From assembly GCA_964555675.1 (NCBI GenBank), contig CAZKTU010000121.1, forward strand, positions 1-18,669: 18,669 nt of DNA, in the 5' to 3' direction. Below the pieces are notes generated by a model. The model saw only the letters and a list, made by a program, of their open reading frames with translations, made no database searches and was not told the DNA's origin. Every line of letters starts with the position of its first letter. Within the stretch, counting starts at the first letter, position 1. Origin of the DNA: CAIWXH01 sp964555675. Its GTDB lineage: Bacteria; Chloroflexota; Chloroflexia; Chloroflexales; Chloroflexaceae. A program made the translations under genes and the position numbers. Positions 15,597-18,669 of this stretch are shown here, piece by piece.

Positions 15597-16703
15597 TCAG
15601 CGGATGACGCGCTGCAGGCGGCGGTCGAGGAGCGCCTCCTCGATCAGGGCGCGCATGCGCTTGAGGAAGATCGTGCGGTCGTAGCTCTCGGCGTGGCGCC
15701 TGATGGTGTGCTGGTCATAGCGATCGGCGCGGGCTGCGGCCACGGCGGCGGCCAGAGCGGCGGCCGACTGCTCGTGGAAGAAGCGGCCGGTCACCCCGTC
15801 GATCACCGTCTCGAGGGCCCCGCCGGCGCCATAGGCGATCACCGGGCGGCCGGCGGCCATGGCCTCGAGGGGCGTAATCCCAAAATCCTCCTCGCCGGGG
15901 AAGATGAAGCCGCGGCAGCGGGCGAAGAGATCGCGCCGGGTCTCCTCGTCGACCCAGCCGAGGAACTCGATCGTCGGGCCGGCCAGCTGCTCGAGGCGCC
16001 CGCGGTCGCGGCCGTCGCCGAAGATCTTGAGCGGCAGGCGCAGCTTGGTGAAGGCCTCGACGATCAGCTCGATGCGCTTGTAGGGGATGAGCCGTCCGCC
16101 GGCCAGGTAGAAGTCTTCGGCGGGCTGGGGCGCGTAGGGCGGCAGCTCGACCGGCGGCGGAACGACCTCGGCCTCGCGGCCGTAGTAGCGCGCAATGCGC
16201 CCCGCCACCTCCTGAGAGTTGGCCACAAAGGTGTCGACCCGGTTGACCGTCGCGACGTCCCAGAGTCTAACATAGGTGAGGGCGAAGGGCAACAGGGCGC
16301 CCTGCAGACCCCCGATCTGCTCGCGCTCGACGTAGTCGCGGGTGCGCCAGGCGAAGCGCATCGGCGTATGGCAGTAGCAGACATGCACGGCCCCGGGGCG
16401 CGGGATGACCCCCTTGGCGTAGGCGCTGCTGCTGGAGAGGATGAGGTCGTAGGCGCTGAGGTCGAAGCTCTCGAAGGCGGTGGGGTAGAGCAGGAAGTAG
16501 CGTCTGAAGTGCTGGCGCCAGCCGGGCAGGCGCTGCATAAACGAGGTGTGGATCTGCCAGCGCTGGTAGTGCTCGGGCATCGCCTCGGCGTCGTAGATCG
16601 AGGTGTAGACCGGGGCGTCGGGGTATAGCTCGTGCAGGGCCTCGAGCACACGCTCGGCCCCGCCGTACTGGTTCAGATAATCATGGATGATCGCGACGCG
16701 CAT
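15597..16703 (-). CDS. GT4-type glycosyltransferase
   Basis: A 368-residue, GT-B-fold glycosyltransferase that adds a sugar to a growing polysaccharide or lipid-linked acceptor. The N-terminus MRVAIIHDYLNQYGGAERVL is the usual Rossmann start with the GGAER donor/acceptor loop. The open frame extends 23 codons upstream, but that stretch is Pro/Arg-rich and unlike the family, so ATG 16703 was chosen. The C-terminal half has RLIPYKR (204-210) and the E-x7-E motif within EEDFGITPLEAMAAGRPVIA (271-290), both typical of GT4. It appears cytoplasmic. It is the first gene of the polysaccharide operon and its start faces oleA across 166 bases. The sugar and acceptor cannot be read from the sequence. 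Confidence 0.92.
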   Translation of the reverse strand: MRVAIIHDYLNQYGGAERVLEALHELYPDAPVYTSIYDAEAMPEHYQRWQIHTSFMQRLPGWRQHFRRYFLLYPTAFESFDLSAYDLILSSSSAYAKGVIPRPGAVHVCYCHTPMRFAWRTRDYVEREQIGGLQGALLPFALTYVRLWDVATVNRVDTFVANSQEVAGRIARYYGREAEVVPPPVELPPYAPQPAEDFYLAGGRLIPYKRIELIVEAFTKLRLPLKIFGDGRDRGRLEQLAGPTIEFLGWVDEETRRDLFARCRGFIFPGEEDFGITPLEAMAAGRPVIAYGAGGALETVIDGVTGRFFHEQSAAALAAAVAAARADRYDQHTIRRHAESYDRTIFLKRMRALIEEALLDRRLQRVIR

Positions 16704-16820
16704 AGTCGAGACCCCGAGCCTGCGCGCGGGCGAACGGGGCCCGCGGCCCGGCGTCTGCACGCCGGCCAACAATCGTCATAGGATAGCATACATTCGCGCC
16801 GGCGCTGCGGCCCGCCAGGT

Positions 16821-16864
16821 ATGGTACGATAGCCTGCGGTTTTTTATTATTGCAGACCTGGAGG
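16821..16864 (+). promoter_or_regulatory. oleA upstream region: -10-like box and ribosome site
   Basis: TACGAT (16825-16830) is a possible -10 box, 39 bases before the start; no good -35 was found. GGAGG (16860-16864) lies five bases before the GTG at 16870 and fixes that start over the much earlier in-frame ATG at 16687. A T-rich run (16840-16850) lies between them. Confidence 0.45.
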
Positions 16865-16869
16865 TTGGC

Positions 16870-17889
16870 GTGCTCTTTACAAACGTCGCCATCGAGGCGC
16901 TGGGCTACGAGCTGGCCCCACATCGCATTAGCTCGGACTGGCTCGAAGACCAGATTAGTGACACCATGCAGCGCCTCGGCGTACCCAGGGGCCGCCTCGA
17001 GCAGCTCTCGGGCATCCGCGAGCGACGCTTCTGGGATACGGGCACCCGGCCCAGCGAGGTCGCCACCCTGGCCGCCCGCAAGGCCCTTGCGACCGCCGAT
17101 ATCGACCCGGCCCAGATCGGCATCGTGATCAACACCTCGGTCTGCCAGGACTACCTCGAGCCCTCGACGGCCTGCTTCGTGCATCGCAACCTGGGCCTCT
17201 CGCCCCGCGCGATCAACTACGATGTGCGCAACGCCTGCCTGGGCTTCCTCAACGGCATGTATATCGCCGCTATGATGATCGAGGCGGGCGAGACCAAGTA
17301 CGCCCTGATCGTCGACGGCGAGGGCTCGCAAGAGGCCGTGATGTCCACCATCGCGCGCCTGCAGCGCCCCGAGACGACCGTGCAGGAGTTTCGCGACAAC
17401 TTCGCGACCCTGACCCTCGGCTCGGGCGGCGCGGCCATGCTGCTGGCCCACAGCAGTGTCTCGAAGAGCGGCCACCGGCTCGGCGGGGTGGTCTCGCTGG
17501 CCGCCAGCGAGCACAACGAGCTCTGCATCGGTATGCCCGACTATATGAAGACCGACGCCAGCGCCCTGCTGGTGGCCGGGGTCAAGTTGGCCGCCGAGAC
17601 CTGGCAGCTAGCCGCCGAGACCTTCCCGGCCTGGAGCGACGAGCAGATCGCGGTCTACGCGCCCCACCAGGTCAGCGCCCGCCACATGGCCGGCGTCGCC
17701 GAGGCCCTCGGCGTCACCCCCAGCAAGCTCTACCTGAACTTCCAGACCCTCGGCAATATCGGCCCCGCCGCCCTGCCGATCAGCCTGGCCCAGGCCGCCG
17801 AGGCCGGGCGCATCAAGGCCGGCGAGCAGGTCGGCCTGCTCGGGATCGGCTCGGGCCTCAACTGCTCGATGATGAGCGTGACCTGGTAG
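16870..17889 (+). CDS. oleA: OleA-like thiolase, head-to-head acyl condensation
   Basis: A 339-residue ketoacyl-synthase-III-fold enzyme. OleA joins two acyl-CoAs by non-decarboxylative Claisen condensation into a 2-alkyl-3-keto acid, the first step to long-chain olefins. The sequence tracks Xanthomonas OleA closely: catalytic Cys123 in NACLGF; Glu97 in DYLEPST, exactly 26 residues before the Cys as in OleA Glu117/Cys143; His266 in APHQVS; Asn296 in LGNIGPA; and GIGSGLNCSM at the C-terminus. Length also fits (about 338). The GTG start follows GGAGG; an upstream open stretch is not used. The neighbouring gene converges within two bases, so oleB, oleC and oleD are not downstream here. Alternative: a FabH-like enzyme, less likely given the Glu and sequence match. 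Confidence 0.93.
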   Translation: MLFTNVAIEALGYELAPHRISSDWLEDQISDTMQRLGVPRGRLEQLSGIRERRFWDTGTRPSEVATLAARKALATADIDPAQIGIVINTSVCQDYLEPSTACFVHRNLGLSPRAINYDVRNACLGFLNGMYIAAMMIEAGETKYALIVDGEGSQEAVMSTIARLQRPETTVQEFRDNFATLTLGSGGAAMLLAHSSVSKSGHRLGGVVSLAASEHNELCIGMPDYMKTDASALLVAGVKLAAETWQLAAETFPAWSDEQIAVYAPHQVSARHMAGVAEALGVTPSKLYLNFQTLGNIGPAALPISLAQAAEAGRIKAGEQVGLLGIGSGLNCSMMSVTW

Positions 17890-17891
17890 CC

Positions 17892-18668
17892 CTAGCCCGC
17901 CTCAAGGCTCAGCTGCTCAAGCTCAAGAGACTGACGCCCCGGCGCGTCGATGACCCCCCAGCGCAGTTTGCCCTGGGGGGTCGCCACGAGGTACTGGTTG
18001 TCGACCCAGGCCACGAAGCACATGGGCCCGCGCGGCGAGGGCGCCTCGTCGAGCACGACCCGCCCGTCGACCAGGAAGCGGCTCGTGCGCTCGCCCCACT
18101 CGATCACATACTCGTGCCACTGCTCCAGCGGCGCCCGCACCAGGGCCTCGGCCACGCCCACGACCCGCTGAATGGGCGGCCAGAGCGCGCGGTAGAGCAC
18201 GGGGCTCCACAGCAGCGGCACGGCCAGGGGCGCCAGGGGCAGCAGGGCCAGGGCCCGCGGGCGGCCCGTATCGATCGTCGCGGCCTTCCAGCCGCTGCCG
18301 GGCACGCCCATGGCCAGGGGCATGTCGCCGGGCGGCGAGCCGTAGAAGAACCAGATCGCCCGCGGCATGCCCAGGGGCATGGCGATCGGGTAGTTCCAGA
18401 AGCCGAAGCCGGCGGTGCCGCGCAGCTCGCCCGCCGGGTGCGAGAAGCGCGCCCGCAGGCGCAGACGCAAGGGCGGCCGGCGCACGAAGCGCTCGCCCGG
18501 CCGCCCCTGGTAGTCGTCGATCTGCGCGTCGCTGTAGACCCCCGCGAGCGCGTCCTCGGTCAGCAGGCGCAGACCACCCCCGTCAGCCCGCTCGAGCCGC
18601 CCCCGCCCCACCAGATGGTGACGCCACGGGGGCGCGCCCGCGGCCATGGACTCTAGCTCGTCGGCCAT
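17892..18668 (-). CDS. Hypothetical protein, possibly concanavalin-like fold; start uncertain
   Basis: An open frame of 258 codons from an ATG at 18668, one base from the window edge, so the true start may lie beyond. The mixed sequence is protein-like. It contains RARFSHPAGELRGTAGFGFW (about 72-91) and AIWFFYGSPPGDMPL (about 103-117). Later come WHEYVIEWGERTSRFLVDGR and GPMCFVAWVDNQY. The pattern W-x2-Y-x-I-x-W followed by a V-DG strand is common in concanavalin-type and GH16-type beta sandwiches. No GH16 catalytic E-x-D-x-E signature is visible, so it need not be an enzyme. A central stretch (about 135-165) is Leu/Pro-rich and hydrophobic and might touch membrane. No signal peptide is evident. 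It converges on oleA with a two-base gap. Function unknown. Confidence 0.75.
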   Translation of the reverse strand: MADELESMAAGAPPWRHHLVGRGRLERADGGGLRLLTEDALAGVYSDAQIDDYQGRPGERFVRRPPLRLRLRARFSHPAGELRGTAGFGFWNYPIAMPLGMPRAIWFFYGSPPGDMPLAMGVPGSGWKAATIDTGRPRALALLPLAPLAVPLLWSPVLYRALWPPIQRVVGVAEALVRAPLEQWHEYVIEWGERTSRFLVDGRVVLDEAPSPRGPMCFVAWVDNQYLVATPQGKLRWGVIDAPGRQSLELEQLSLEAG

Positions 18669-18669
18669 G

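Noticed and set aside
14135..16628. Long plus-strand open frames (14135-15454 and 15507-16628) across the polysaccharide operon
   Set aside because: Asp/Gly/Gln-rich antisense shadows of the Wzz and glycosyltransferase genes.
16687..16869. N-terminal extension of the oleA frame to an upstream ATG
   Set aside because: The extension is unlike OleA, overlaps the divergent glycosyltransferase start, and the internal GTG has a strong GGAGG and matches family length.

Overview
The window is very GC-rich and densely coding. It carries eleven complete or near-complete genes in its interior and one partial gene at the left edge. The gene at the right edge opens with an ATG one base from the end, so its true start is uncertain. 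No RNA genes, insertion sequences or CRISPR arrays were seen, and no gap between genes exceeds 200 bases. Gene content suggests a Chloroflexota-type bacterium: an OleA-like thiolase, a multi-membrane M50 protease with cyclic-nucleotide-domain folds, a large secreted subtilase, and CpsB/CpsD/Wzz polysaccharide genes. This placement is inferred from gene types and composition and was not tested by a search.

Left part (1-3555, all minus strand). A Gln-rich coiled-coil membrane protein runs off the left edge. Upstream of it lie a small zinc-ribbon protein and a two-gene Tat export operon (tatA-type then tatC, joined by a 4-base GTGA overlap). A strong hairpin terminator follows tatC. The zinc-ribbon gene has its own promoter-like sequence just beyond that hairpin.

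Middle part (3739-12723). A plus-strand ECF sigma factor faces a minus-strand PAS-GGDEF diguanylate cyclase. Divergent from the cyclase is a large secreted subtilisin-like protease with a probable CHRD-like insert. A small 67-residue hypothetical protein converges on the protease. It is divergent from a 1134-residue membrane protein that combines a PqqD-like N-terminus, an M50 zinc-protease core, about 14 membrane segments and two degenerate cNMP-type domains. The divergent region between these last two genes holds a compact cluster of GATGAGAT-type repeats.

Right part (12737-18668). A five-gene minus-strand polysaccharide operon reads, in transcription order: GT4 glycosyltransferase, two Wzz-like chain-length proteins, CpsD-type tyrosine kinase and CpsB-type PHP phosphatase. 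These form a classic phosphoregulated polysaccharide assembly and export module. Divergent from the glycosyltransferase is a complete oleA-like gene for head-to-head acyl condensation. It ends two bases from a convergent gene of uncertain function with a possible concanavalin-like fold.

The most unusual object is the PqqD-like/M50/cNMP fusion with its divergent small partner gene and repeat-rich control region.
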